From Salvator merianae (lineage: Eukaryota > Chordata > Lepidosauria > Squamata > Teiidae), in contig QVOM02000042.1 of NCBI GenBank assembly GCA_003586115.2, forward strand, positions 34,147,721 through 34,211,720: a stretch of 64,000 bases of DNA. The letters are read 5' to 3'. The notes beneath the pieces are model-generated. The model was not told where the DNA came from and ran no database searches. It saw only the letters and a list, made by a program, of their open reading frames with translations. Both the position numbers and the translations under genes were made by a program. This document shows, in pieces, positions 12,580 to 22,556 of the stretch. Positions within the stretch are counted from its first letter, which is position 1. Each line of letters begins with the position of its first letter.

Positions 12580-13592
12580 GAACATAAGAACATGAGAGGA
12601 GACCTGCTGGATTGGGCCACAACCCATCTAGACCAGCATCCTTTCTCATACAGTGGCCCACCAAGTGCTTCAGGGCATCTCAAGCAGAATAAAAGGCAAA
12701 ACCTTCACCTGCTCTCAAATCCCTGCAAATGGCCTTTGGAGGCATCCTGCCTATCTCTCCACCCTATAGGCAATATCTAGGCATCTATTCTAATAGCCAT
12801 TGATACACCTGACCTCCATGAATCTGTCCAATCCATTCTTAAAGCCATCCAGGCTGATTGTTGTCATCACCTCTTCTGGTAGTAAATTCCATAGACCGAT
12901 GACCCTCCGGGTGAACAAATACTTCCCCTTATCAGTCCTAACTCTCCTGCCCATCAGTTTCTGGTCCTGGTTTGTGCAACAGAGAGAAGAATTTTTCTCT
13001 GTCCACTTTTTCCATACCGCACATGATTTTAGATACTCCATTCAGGTGCCCTCTTAAATGCTGTGTTTCAAGCTAAAGAGGCAAAGACGCTGCAGCCTGA
13101 TTTCATAAGGAAGGTGTTCCAGCCCCTTGATCATTCTGGTTGTCTTTATCTGCGCATTTTCCAGTTCCAGAAAGTATCATTTCTGAGGAGAGGTGACCAA
13201 TTTTACACAATATTCCAAATGTGATCTCACCATAGATGTATAAAGAGGCACAATGCCACTTGCTAACTTATTTTCTATTCCCTTCCTAATTACCTCTAGT
13301 GTTGAATTTGCTTTTTTCACTGCTGCTGCACACTGGGTCACCCCCACCTTCACTGAGCTGTCAACCAAACCCCCATCCCTTTCCTGGCCTGTCAAAGCTA
13401 GCTTGGCCCCCATCAGTTTATAGCTGTAATTGGGGTTCTTTGCCCCAATGTGAATCAATTTGCACTTGCTAAGACTGAAGTGCATTTGTTGCTTCTTTGC
13501 TCACTCACCCAGTGTCAAAAGATCCCTTTGGAGAGTTTACAACCACTTTCAGTTTTTACTACCCTGAACAATTTAGAGTCATCAGCAAACTT
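12580..13592 (-). mobile_element. CR1-like LINE 3' third (ORF2 C-terminus plus 3' tip), minus strand
   Basis: The element is read from 13592 down to 12580. The distal part of ORF2 is visible in two pieces. The frame at 13177-13485 includes KCKLIHIGAKNPNYSYKLMG, AAAVKKANSTLEVIRKGIEN and VPLYTSMVRSHLEYCV, the region downstream of the reverse transcriptase in CR1-like elements. The frame at 12790-13041 includes VRTDKGKYLFTRRVIGLWN and SLDGFKNGLDRFMEVRC, the protein C-terminus. The frames are separated by shifts, so the copy is dead. The 3' tip at 12580-12640 contains the reverse complement of the typical CR1-like end (GAACATAAGAACATGAG). It is 5'-truncated near 13592 by sequence I do not recognise. 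Confidence 0.85.
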
Positions 13593-13984
13593 ATGTCAAT
13601 TGAATTTTGGCTTCTCAGGGGAAGGGAAGGCCACCTTCCTCTATACCCAACCCTCCCCACTCCTGCCTCTTTTCTCTTCTTTTTGCAACTCTGTTTCTAA
13701 CCCTAACCCTGTAATGTAAAAAAAGAAGGGAAAAAGAGGTAGGTGGTGATGTGGAGCAAAAAGGAAGTGGGAGACAATGGCTCTGCCTTTCTAGAATGCC
13801 CACAAGGTCAGACATTGGCAGAGAGGAGAAGGGAAATTCTCCCTCTGCCCACTCAGGAAAGTACAATTGCAGTCACCAGTGGTCCCCTTGTGAGATCACA
13901 CTTTGCAAATGTGAATGGACTAATGAATAGAAATGGTCTCAGTGCTGGGATAATGTGAATGCAGAATAGTCCCAACTGAGCGGG
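13593..13984. other. Unassigned non-coding sequence
   Basis: Pyrimidine-rich from about 13620 to 13690, with no gene or repeat signature. A short CTAACCCTAACCC stretch near 13697 is too short to be interstitial telomeric repeat. Confidence 0.4.
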
Positions 13985-14083
13985 GGATAGTCCACAGAAG
14001 AAACAGAAATGCCTTTTGGGGTGTGATCCCTTGGAACAAAAAACAGCCTGAAAACTGATTAAATATCAGGTGTGACTGCAGCC
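13985..14083. mobile_element. Terminal remnant of a MITE related to 45040-45111
   Basis: The block with AACTGATTAAAT followed by GTGTGACTGCAGCC matches the corresponding end near 45080-45111 (AACTGATTAAATGTTGTG). Its reverse complement begins GGCTGCAGTCACACC, a GGC-type terminus. Only one end is recognisable. Confidence 0.4.
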
Positions 14084-14223
14084 CATGTTTTTGAAATGAA
14101 GGAAAGTTTACAATATAATTTACGAAACAACGTAAAGAAAACATCACAGATTCTAAGGGGCTGGCATAAATCTTTTGCCAAAGCCATTCAATTTCAACTT
14201 TAGTAGATCCACGCGCTGTTAGA

Positions 14224-14767
14224 GGCTGCATCCACACATGGCCCATGTTTCCATTTCAACCGAGACCAGGCCTGTGAGCAGACACCTCTGTGAAAATGCC
14301 TTGTTCACCATGTTATAGGGCACTTCTGTGGCTCCATTTCAGAATGTGGAGGCACCCAAATACACAGCGAATGAAGCATTTTCATGAAGGGCAGCAAATT
14401 GTGCCTTATGTGTGAAGGCACCTACCATGGTGATCACATCCTCTGCAGCCGCGACTTGTCACTTTAAATGCGAGCGTTCGCAAGCCACAGGAAGGGGTGG
14501 TCACTGGCCGTGGGACCTCTGTAGTGTTGCAGCAGGCCACTGCAAGACCCGCCCAGGGAGGGGTGTGGTTTTGTGGCCAGCGATTGCCCCTTCCTGTGGC
14601 TTACGAATACTTGCACTTAAAGCGACGAGCCATTACTGATCCTTTGTGAGCTCTGCAGGCTTATTGTGGGGTGCCTCCTGCTGCCACAAATGGGACCATG
14701 ATAGCTTAGCCCCTTCACGAAGGTGCCCCAGCAGGTAAGTGGAAACTTGGATCCAGTAAATGCAGCT
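14224..14767. mobile_element. GGC-terminus foldback element with a long inverted repeat
   Basis: The left terminus is GGCTGCATCCACACATGG. The right terminus read in reverse begins AGCTGCATTTACTGGATCC. Inside, arms 14451-14510 and 14575-14632 are strongly complementary and include AAGCCACAGGAAGGGG on one side and its complement CCCCTTCCTGTGGCTT on the other. The structure is that of a foldback/MITE element. The flanking trinucleotides (AGA and TAG) do not match. Confidence 0.55.
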
Positions 14768-15484
14768 TAGATATAGTAGCTGACACATGCTAGTGTTTCC
14801 ATCTCACCTCGAATACACATTAAAAGCCAGACAATGCACTTCCAAAGTGCATTTAACATAGATCAGAGGAAAATAGAAACACTATTGCCACATGTCTTAC
14901 TACCTCTAAGTCACTTTTGAACTGTCTTTTTTCAGAGCCTTTGGATGCAGCCATAATCACACAGATGCAGGAAATTACACAATATGCAATATGTTTCTGG
15001 TAAAAATATTCAGTCTTCTCTTCTTAATTCAGCAAGTAGTAGCTGTGGGAAGATTTGGGCTGGACCACAATTCTCCTAAGATCTCTGTCTTTACTGGAAG
15101 GGGGCCTTCCAGGACATGGGACTAGATTATATTATGAATACAATACAACTTGAGCAATATGGGAAAAACTACACCAGTATCTCACCCAGAATTATTAATT
15201 CCATCAAAACACACATGCAGATCTAAACTGTGATCTGAACTTAATTTCGAACAATGCAGAGCACAAACAGAACATTAAATATGAAACAGATTTGCCCACA
15301 AAAAAGTGGTTTTCTTACAGATAGCATTGAAATAGTAGAATGTTGCTTTACATTAAGTATCTTTTGTTCTATAGTTTAAAATAAATGCACACACTTTTTC
15401 ATTCTGATTTCCAAGAACAAATTTAACTTCAAAAAGTTAACAGACGGAAGCAAAGGAAAACCCATGGGCCTCCAGACTAGATTA
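14768..15484. other. Unassigned AT-rich non-coding sequence
   Basis: No exon, RNA gene or defined repeat could be recognised. Confidence 0.4.
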
Positions 15485-16136
15485 GACTAGGAATAATAAA
15501 AACGTGTTTAAGTACATGAAGAGGAGGAGGAGGAGGAGAACTTCAATAAGTACATCAAAAGTAGGAATCCAAGCAGTAGAGGACAACAGACAGAAAGAGA
15601 AAATTAAACAGTACATGGAGATTGCAGAGAGATTAAATGAATTATTTGCCCCACTTTTCAATGAGAAGACAAGAGAGTATATGTCTATAGCTGACCCTAT
15701 CCTTTCAGGAAGAGTGTCAGAAGAAGCAGCCAGGGAGGAAGCCCTCACATAAACTAAATGCAAATAAATTTCCAGCACCATTCATCATGGAGTTTTAAAT
15801 AACTCAAATGTGAAATTGCTAATCTTCTAGCAAAAAGATATAATCTTTCCCTAAGATTAATCTCTATGCCTGAAGACTGGAACGTAAATGCAACACCAAT
15901 TTTCAAAATATGATACAGGGTGATCCAGAAAATTATAGACCAGTCAGTTTAATATCAGTTCCAAGTAAGTTGATGGAAACCATAATCAAAAATAAGATCA
16001 GTGCCCACATAAAGGAGAAAGCACTGCTGAAAGAAAATCAGCATGACTTCTGCAAGGGTAAATCATGACTTACTAACTTGTTAGAATTCAATGAGAGTGT
16101 AAATAAGCATGTGGACAAAGGTATCCAGTTGACATT
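15485..16136 (+). pseudogene. CR1-like LINE ORF2 fragment (first part, interrupted)
   Basis: The plus-strand open frame at 15504-15752 encodes the linker between endonuclease and reverse transcriptase of a CR1-like element. It includes a lysine/arginine-rich run, then STSKVGIQAVEDNRQKEKI, ERLNELFAPLFNE and ILSGRVSEEAA. Further on, in shifted frames, 15915-16110 reads like the start of the reverse transcriptase: DPENYRPVSLISVPSKLMET, then KEKALLKENQHDFCKGKS. Stops and frameshifts make it inactive. The element continues at 16317 after a nested MITE, so the two parts form one LINE copy. Confidence 0.75.
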
Positions 16137-16316
16137 GGCCCTTTCTGCACTTGGCCTTATACCAGATTATATCCTGGAATAGGGACCTGCCATCTGCATG
16201 CTACTATGAACTATGGCAGGCCCCACACAGGGCCTGCTGTAAACTCCACTAGCATGCAGATAGCAGGTCCCTATTCTGGGATATGATCCAGAATAAAGCC
16301 AAGTGCAGAAAGAGCC
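16137..16316. mobile_element. 180-bp GGC-terminus MITE nested in the CR1-like LINE
   Basis: The left terminus reads GGCCCTTTCTGCACTTGGC. The reverse complement of the right terminus reads GGCTCTTTCTGCACTTGGC, 18/19 identical. The two arms extend inward (AGGGACCTGCCATCTGCATG and its near complement), so the element is an almost complete palindrome. It is flanked by ATT (16134-16136) and ATA (16317-16319). Removing it with one trinucleotide joins GACATT to GTCTAG and restores the host LINE reading frame at the catalytic region. Confidence 0.85.
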
Positions 16317-16365
16317 ATAGTCTAGCTGGACTTTCAGAAGGCTTTTGACGAAGTCCCACAGTGAC
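16317..16365 (+). pseudogene. CR1-like LINE ORF2 fragment (second part, catalytic block)
   Basis: After the nested element the plus strand encodes LDFQKAFDEVPH at about 16328-16363, the first catalytic aspartate block of CR1-like reverse transcriptases (the family normally reads YLDFQKAFDKVPH). A TAG at 16323-16325 stands where tyrosine is expected, so the copy is dead. Similarity fades after 16365. Confidence 0.75.
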
Positions 16366-16799
16366 AAGAGAGATTGGCCTTATTGCAGCCATACAGTAAC
16401 CCTTCCAGCCATAAAATGCTATGTGGTATTCTCAAGTGCCAAAGGAGAGGGAACGCATGATAAGGCCTCAAGAGGGGCCTATGGCTTTAGTAGCAGGTTA
16501 CTACTGCTTCCAATGGCCTGCCTGGTCACAGCCTTAGAAATGGCATATTTATCTAGTGGTAAATGTGAAGACGCACCATTGCTTGCTTAAAGCTGCAAAG
16601 TTTCACCATACCTGAAAATGTACTTTTAAACAAAAATAAGTCAAACAAAAAATGCCGTAGAAATATTGTTTCATTACTTACTAATTTGTTAGTTCCAAAC
16701 TTTTTAATACTGCTCTTATTTCTACAGTACAAACTAAAAAAGAAAAAAGAAAGAAAAATAGAAAAGAAATCCAAAAGGCACAGTTAAGAACATCCATAA

Positions 16800-16835
<36 letters not shown>

Positions 16836-17249
16836 TGATAAAATAATTGGTTACACACAATTTCTGATTCTAAAAACATATTTCTGTGTATAAATTTGAT
16901 AATACTTATATTACTTTGATTTAAGAATTGCAGATTCATCAAAGTCAGGAAATTAGAAGATTAGCACATTGTATCTGTAGGAAATACAACTTGTAAGCAA
17001 ATAATCTATATTCATTTCTGCGCTTACCTCTATGTGAATCTGGACTAGCCAGGCCCTCTGGTTTGGACATGGTCTGAAAGGCATGGTCTGAAACAGTGCT
17101 GTTTCAACGGGTCAATCAGTAGTCCTGACTACGCTCTTTCTAATGCAGACAGAACAGATCAATGGGGGACAAGGCCTCACAGATTCACACTAATGTGCAG
17201 ACTGATGATGCCTAGAAATGGATTTCATGGCCCCTTTGTCCAGACTACA
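16366..17249. other. Unassigned AT-rich sequence with a TA microsatellite
   Basis: No exon or RNA gene could be recognised. The TA microsatellite at 16803-16834 is listed separately. Confidence 0.4.
16803..16834. repeat. (TA)16 microsatellite
   Basis: Sixteen uninterrupted TA dinucleotides, in AT-rich surroundings. Confidence 0.95.
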
Positions 17250-17530
17250 GGGCCTATGATTCTTTCAGCACTGGGACTTATTCTAACATTTATTCTGGAA
17301 TATGAAGCTACAGTCTGCATGCTAATGTGAACTATGGCAGGCCAGCCTCCCAGTCATGTTTCATCCTAATTGGACGAAGCATGGACCAGGCTAGGATGCC
17401 CAAAATGGTAGCCTAGCAAGATATAGCTCTAGACTTCAACATCAAGGTCTAGAACCGGCCAGGGCTGGTGTACCGGTCCACGGAGACATGCAGATGGCAT
17501 GTCCCCATAGTCTAGTATGCTACAGGGAAT
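17250..17530. mobile_element. GGC-terminus MITE, longer relative of 16137
   Basis: The left end begins GGGCC and continues through CAGCACTGGGACTTATTCT. The block TCTGCATGCTAATGTGAAC corresponds to the left arm at 16137, and the block ATGCAGATGGCATGTCCCC corresponds to its right arm. Between the arms lies extra sequence with CCCAAAATGG that is also found near 880 and 63535. The 16137 copy may therefore be an internal-deletion derivative. The right terminus is not clear. Confidence 0.5.
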
Positions 17531-17725
17531 TTTTTTTTGGCAGCACTCCAGGACGCACTACTGGAAGAGGGTCTGCCCTGAAATTATTTAGACGGAGACC
17601 CCAAAGGCTGGGAACTTTTGTTCCTGGCTTACTGATTGTCAGCACTGCCTCCAAGGGCTCTTTAAAAGCATTGGCTAAACGTGGAGCGGACCAGACCAAA
17701 CGCAGACAGTCCAGTTCCCTCTAGT
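17531..17725. mobile_element. MITE-like segment with GGAACTTTTGTTCC palindrome
   Basis: Contains GGGAACTTTTGTTCC near 17609 and a TCTTTAAA block near 17660, both also present around 8227 and 8280. This suggests a shared element. No ends were found. Confidence 0.35.
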
Positions 17726-18681
17726 AGCAACCTGTCCCCTAGTAGCAACCTGGACAAGTTGTGTGCTCTGGGGCAGGGCATCCCACCTTGTCCTAGAACA
17801 GGAGAAGGGAGTGCGGAAAAGCCCTGTGAGATAATTTGGGAACAGGCTGGAACGTTAAATGCTGGAATTTCTGACACTGAAAGAGTAATTTGCCATCTCA
17901 TTAGCAGTGTACTGAAAGCCCCATAGCTGTTGGTTTAGGTTTCAAACATCAGCCTGTATGCTTAGGCAGGTTGTCAGAGGTACTATGAAAAAGAACTATC
18001 CTGTGGCAGTATGTGGGAATATTACCAACAGGAAACTAGGCTCCCTTTGTGCATGAAAATGTATTCTTCAATTAAAAAGGTGCTCTGGGATTTTTAAAAA
18101 AAGTGTTAAAGGTTGATAGAAGAAGTTACATCATTTGCTTTCTATTTACCCTCCAAGAAATTAATTCCTTAAAACAAGGATAAAAAAAATGTGCATCCTG
18201 GCATAAAAAGATACATTTTATTCTCAGTAATATTCTAGTACAATATTCTGAAATCCTGATGATTCAGGACCCATCTACAAACCCAACTTACTGTATCAAA
18301 CATATTTTAAAGTCTTTTTTTTTTTTACTCTGAATCCATTTTTCACTTCTGTTCCCCATTTCTTTATTGCTTCCCAGTCTTTATGATCTATCCTCATTGT
18401 CTCCTTTTTCAAAAATATTTTTGAAAATACAAATGAAAGAAAATGCTATTTCATCTTTGTTTCTGAAATAGAGTGGCACCTCAGCCTTTGAGCCCAACTC
18501 ACTGATATGGGTATGTATTTAACAGGATAATGTTTTCACTATTATAAAGTAGGCCTGGGTAGAGATCAGGTGTGTCAGATCTGACCACTATTACTATTAC
18601 TACTGCTGCTACTATTACTACTACTACTACTAGCTTTAGGAATCATAGCTAAGTATAGAAGACATACTGAATTAAAGACTA
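17726..18681. other. Unassigned AT-rich non-coding sequence
   Basis: No exon or RNA gene. An imperfect triplet repeat at 18587-18632 is listed separately. Confidence 0.4.
18587..18632. repeat. Imperfect (ACT)n/(TAC)n microsatellite
   Basis: A run of ACT/TAC triplets interrupted by CTG units (ATTACTATTACTACTGCTGC and onward). Confidence 0.85.
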
Positions 18682-19117
18682 GGGCCTTTTTGCATTTTCC
18701 ACCATGGAATGCTTGCCAGCCTTTAGATCCTACAGTAGCCTTTCACCAGCCCTGCCAAATGGCAGGAGGCAATCCCAGGGTCTTACCTCCATCTGCCGGC
18801 TATTGGCGTTACTGTTCCAGTTCCAAATACCTGGATGCTAGCAAAGCACCTACCCACTTCCCTTTGTTCTTTTGCTGAACTTTGTTAGCATCCGGATATT
18901 TGGAACAGGAACATAAGAAGCTGGCAGATGAGGGTAAGCAATTAGTATTATGGAGGCAAGCAATCGGTATTATGGGAAACCCAGCATCGTTGCTGGATTT
19001 CCCATAGTACTAATATATCGGATTTTTGATCTACTAACCCAGGACTATACTGGGACTGTCACAGATATATGTGACATTCCCAATGTAGTCCTGGGAGAAT
19101 CCAAATCTGGAGGCACC
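18682..19117. mobile_element. Family-3 hairpin MITE
   Basis: The left end is GGGCCTTTTTGCATTTTCC. The right end in reverse complement is GGTGCCTCCAGATTTGG, a terminus also seen at 20402. Order and sequence match 42920-43345 and, in reverse, 20402-21785. Two internal hairpins stand out. At 18971-19006 TATGGGAAACCCAGCA pairs with TGCTGGATTTCCCATA across a 4-nt loop with one mismatch. At about 19043-19098 CCCAGGACTATACTGGGA pairs with its near complement. Confidence 0.6.
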
Positions 19118-19147
19118 TGTAGACTTATGTTTCCATATATCAATTAC

Positions 19148-19457
19148 AGAGATGTGTCAAACTGGTTCAGGTTTGAACCATTCAAACTGAAAAGGGGTGT
19201 TCAGAAGGTTCAAGTCTGAACCAAACAGCCTGTGTGTTTCAAACTCAAACCATGCAAAAAGGTGTCCAAATGAACCGATTGAACACACCCTATTCTATCA
19301 AAAGGTGTTTGAATCAAACCAAACACCAACCCTGTTCAAAGAAAAAAGTTTAATTTCAACCTGGACAAAGGAATGTTTGGTTTGATTTGAACTGAACTGA
19401 ACTGAACTGAACCAAACCAAATCAAACCAAACCAGAAAAAAGACCATGCACATCTCT
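19148..19457. mobile_element. Palindromic element with AGAGATGTG ends and GGTTTGAAC-type units
   Basis: The left end reads AGAGATGTGTCAAACTGG, and the right end reads GCACATCTCT, the inverse of the left. The body is built from interspersed GTTTGAA/TTCAAAC and GGTTCA/TGAACC words. A short TGAAC tandem lies near the right end. I recall repeats of this style from squamate genomes but cannot name the family. No clear target duplication was read. Confidence 0.6.
19387..19435. repeat. TGAAC / CCAAA simple repeat inside the element
   Basis: Four TGAAC-type pentamer units are followed by CCAAA/TCAAA units. Confidence 0.8.
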
Positions 19458-20401
19458 AATCAATAATGGAGCAACAAGCCATCACTACAATTTTCCTGGG
19501 GTGACTCATCTTATGTATTACACCACCGTTCTTACTAATAAGAAAATTATGGCCTTAATGTGTAATCCGAGAGGACCACACAGTTCTAAGTTATCATATC
19601 AGGAAGGAGGTAATAAATTAAGCATGTAGATTTTTAGGGGGGGGGGGGAAGGAAAAAGATTTCCAGTTGTTTTCCAAGTGTAAGTTATTAGGTGTTACAA
19701 TTGCAAACCTTCTGGTTTATATGGTACTTGTAGGATATAAATATTATGTCACATTGAATCTAGGTGCCGGCCAATCAGATCTTTAAGCAACATTCTCTTT
19801 TTTTTTCAGAAGTAACAGTATTGTCCTGCTGTTTTACAGGGTTGTAATCCAGCCACCAAATGGAAGGACCCTGAAAGCAACATTTTCATATATTACTTCA
19901 GCAAGGAGATCAAGTTATGACCTTGTAAAACAGCATGTCAGAGCTGTGACAACTTTTGCTTCAACTGTTTAAAAAGTGTTTTAAAAGAAAGAAATCATAG
20001 CAAATTATTCAGGGGAACAGCTGAGCGAAAAGTATGACAAGAATTCCCTGTTATAACAGCACCCTGAACTTAACAATCCAGTGCAATACTCTATAAATAT
20101 TCTCTTGCTCTTTCACTTGGTTAAGAGGTGGAGAAAAGATATAGAATAAAATTATTCTATGTCCAATGAGTGTCACTATTGCCTGGAGCTTTTATTGAAA
20201 AACGTTTTTTAAAAGGTAGGGAGAATTTTAATTTAATACCTATCGTGTTTATAAACCCTTTCCCTGAGGGGGTGGATTATATGTTCCCATCTACATTTCC
20301 TCCTCTCTTAAACAGATCCAGAAGTACAGTGAGTTCATAGTGTTCCAAGCTATGCAGCACTCTTTCAGTTGTGAAGTGAAATTGGAATGGGTCTAACAAA
20401 A
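19458..20401. other. Unassigned non-coding sequence
   Basis: No exon, RNA gene or defined repeat, apart from a 12-base G homopolymer near 19637-19648. Confidence 0.4.
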
Positions 20402-20466
20402 GGTGCCTCCAGACACAGGTAAAAATGTGCAATTTTCCTGGGGCTATACTGAGATTGCCACACATA

Positions 20467-21404
20467 GGCTGCAGACAAATGTTCATGGTTTAGTCCATCC
20501 CTGGGAGGGACAGGGGACTGAGGACGTTTTGGGCCTCCTCCAGCCTGGTCGCACTTTAGTGTGCTGCTACCGGTGTCACCCAAGCTCTTCTGATAGTAGG
20601 TAAGTTGGGAGGGGGGGTNNNNNNNNNNNNNNNNNNNNNNNNNNNNNNNNNNNNNNNNNNNNNNNNNNNNNNNNNNNNNNNNNNNNNNNNNNNNNNNNNN
20701 NNNNNNNNNNNNNNNNNNNNNNNNNNNNNNNNNNNNNNNNNNNNNNNNNNNNNNNNNNNNNNNNNNNNNNNNNNNNNNNNNNNNNNAGGAGAGCTTGGGA
20801 GTGGTGGGAGGTAGAGGGTCTCAGGGATGTGGCAAGAGATGGCTGCAGCTGTGGTTGTGGCAGCCATTGGGGGAGGGGTGGCAGGAGGTGACAAGGGGCT
20901 TTTGGAGGTGTGGAAGCTGGTAGGGAGTACGGGGGGGCAGGCAGTGGGGCAGGGGGGCAGGAGGCGGCTGCAGCCACAGCAGTGGCAGATATTGGAAGAC
21001 GGGCGTAGCGGAAGGTGGCAGGGGGCTTTGGAGGTGGCAGGAAGTGGCAGGGGCATGGGGGTAGTGGGAGGCAGATGCAGCAGTGGTGGAGGGTGGTGGG
21101 AGATGGCTGCAGATGCAGCAACAATAACAGACATCAGGGAATGGAAGTGGTGGGAGGCAGCAGGGGGCATGGGGGAGTGGCGGGAGAGAGCCATGGCAGC
21201 GGGAGGCATCTGGAGAGTGGCAGGAGCCATCCTCGTTGGGTCTGTTTTTTGCTGAAACTCCCAGAGTTGAGATTATCCGAATTTAGGATAATCCCGTTCC
21301 AGGTAGGAAAATCCTCGGAAAAACCGGTAACGCAATTTAGCATCTGGTTTCCAAGGACTTAAGCCAGCCTCCATCTCCAAAAAACAAGAGGAGTGACCAC
21401 GGCC
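20467..21404. mobile_element. GGC-terminus G-rich MITE with ATA target duplication, nested in family 3
   Basis: The left terminus is GGCTGCAGACAAATG, and the right terminus in reverse complement is GGCCGTGGTCACTCC. It is flanked on both sides by ATA (20464-20466 and 21405-21407). The element is the reverse-orientation relative of 52393-52990. Shared landmarks are TTTAGTCC followed by CTGGGAGGGA, GTCACCCAAGC, the hairpin ATTATCC...GGATAAT near 21272-21292, and GGACTTAAGCCAGCCTCCAT near 21357. The core is G-rich low-complexity sequence containing the assembly gap. Long ORFs over this core are low-complexity artefacts. Confidence 0.8.
20619..20786. other. Assembly gap (168 N)
   Basis: A run of 168 undetermined bases lies in the G-rich core of the nested MITE. 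The size is not a round number, so it may be an estimated gap. Confidence 0.98.
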
Positions 21405-21785
21405 ATAGTTATGGCAATCCCAATGTAGTTCCAGGTTAGTCGAGCAAAACCCCACTAAATCACTATTATGGAAAACACAGCAATCACCCCAGATTTTCCA
21501 TAATAGCGATTGCTTACCACTGTTTGGTGTTTGTGGTATCATTCGTCTTGCAAAATACCCATATGTAGGAAGCACATACAAAATAACTAAGGGAAGTGGA
21601 TGGGGGTTTCCTACAAGTATTTTGCAAGAGGAAGGAAATGCCAGTCAGAGTTAAGAGCCTGGGATTCTGCCAGGATTGACTCCTGCCATTTTGGCAGAGG
21701 TGGTGTGAGGCAATTCTGGAATCTAATTGAGATCCTGGAATTTCTTCTCACTGCCTGGCAGCACCCAAAGAAAAAAAATGGGCCC

Positions 21786-22234
21786 TTCATAGTATGTCAA
21801 CTGAGACCAAAACATAGACAGAGTATAATAAGCAGCAACCTCAGTTGTCAAACACTCCAGAAGGATCCCCTTTGCTTCCTGGATTTCTAGCAAAAGCTGG
21901 GTTGCTCAGTATTAGCTATACCCTTGATGAACTCTCCATTGAAGTGGATGAGCGCTACTTGAAACATTTCAGTCTGACTGAGAAAGCTAGTTGAAAATCT
22001 CAAAATTCAGCCTGCAGCCTAACCTAGCAATTGCAACATTTGCATCCTATGTGCTGTATCTTGGGTTTTTCTTTTGCTTTCTTAGAATGCAGTCTTGGAA
22101 CCAAACCCATGTTTCTCTCTACCATACATTTCCAAGTCTGGGCAACCCGATTTTGACTGCTATTCAGTTGCAAAACTATGAGACCGTAGAAAATTATAGG
22201 GTGGTTGGGTATGTATAGATGCTTAAATCACTGA
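21786..22234. other. Unassigned non-coding sequence
   Basis: No gene or repeat signature could be recognised. Confidence 0.4.
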
Positions 22235-22556
22235 CGGCCTGTTCACACTTACTTGCTAGTGAGCGTCTGCACACTCACTAACAAAGTGTGCCTGCACTCC
22301 GCAGTGGCCACAGCATCCGCGAGCATCTGCAGCCGCTCCTGAATGCTAGTAGCTCTGGACAGCTACAACATTCACACCTGCTTACTGTGGCTGCTGTCAT
22401 GTGGCGAGCAGGTGTACATTCACACTGTGAGTGCTGGAGGGTTCGTACAGGGCCATTCTAGTACTTGCAGTGTGAACGGTTGCAGCAATGTTGGGTGTTG
22501 ACCAGCTTAGAATGATATAATTAAACAATTCTAACCTGGTGAGTGCAGAAAGACCC
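22235..22556. mobile_element. Group-1 GGGC-terminus MITE, shortened
   Basis: The left end is GGCCTGTTCACACTTACTTG, shared with 6070. The right end in reverse complement is GGGTCTTTCTGCACTC, followed by a TTAGAATTGTTTAATTA block equivalent to the AGAACAGATTAATTAG hairpin at 32580. It is about 140 bp shorter than the relatives at 28590 and 32557, consistent with internal deletion. No matching flank trinucleotide was read. Confidence 0.6.

Larger units (their letters stand above)
20402..21785. mobile_element. Family-3 hairpin MITE (reverse orientation), split by a nested element
   Basis: The outer pieces are 20402-20466 and 21408-21785. In reverse complement the order matches 42920-43345. One shared block is CCCAGGCTCTTAACTCTGAC, compared with CCAGGCTCTTATCTTGTCTG. 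Another begins TTGCAAAATAC. The left terminus is GGTGCCTCCAGACACAGG, and the right terminus ends GGGCCC. Hairpin CTATTATGGAAAA with TTTTCCATAATAG lies near 21453-21500. A second inverted repeat (CTTGCAAAATAC with GTATTTTGCAAG) lies at about 21547-21630. Confidence 0.6.

Noticed and set aside
13695..13711. CTAACCCTAACCC, possible interstitial telomeric repeat
   Set aside because: Only two units, within chance expectation.
16137..16316. 8-bp target duplication (hAT-type) for the GGC-terminus elements
   Set aside because: Eight-base flanks do not match at this copy, and the copies with clear ends show 3-bp matches, so a hAT assignment is not supported.
20556..21255. Frames of up to 224 codons in two orientations
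   Set aside because: They run through the N gap and through a low-complexity G-rich transposon core; composition is repetitive and not protein-like.
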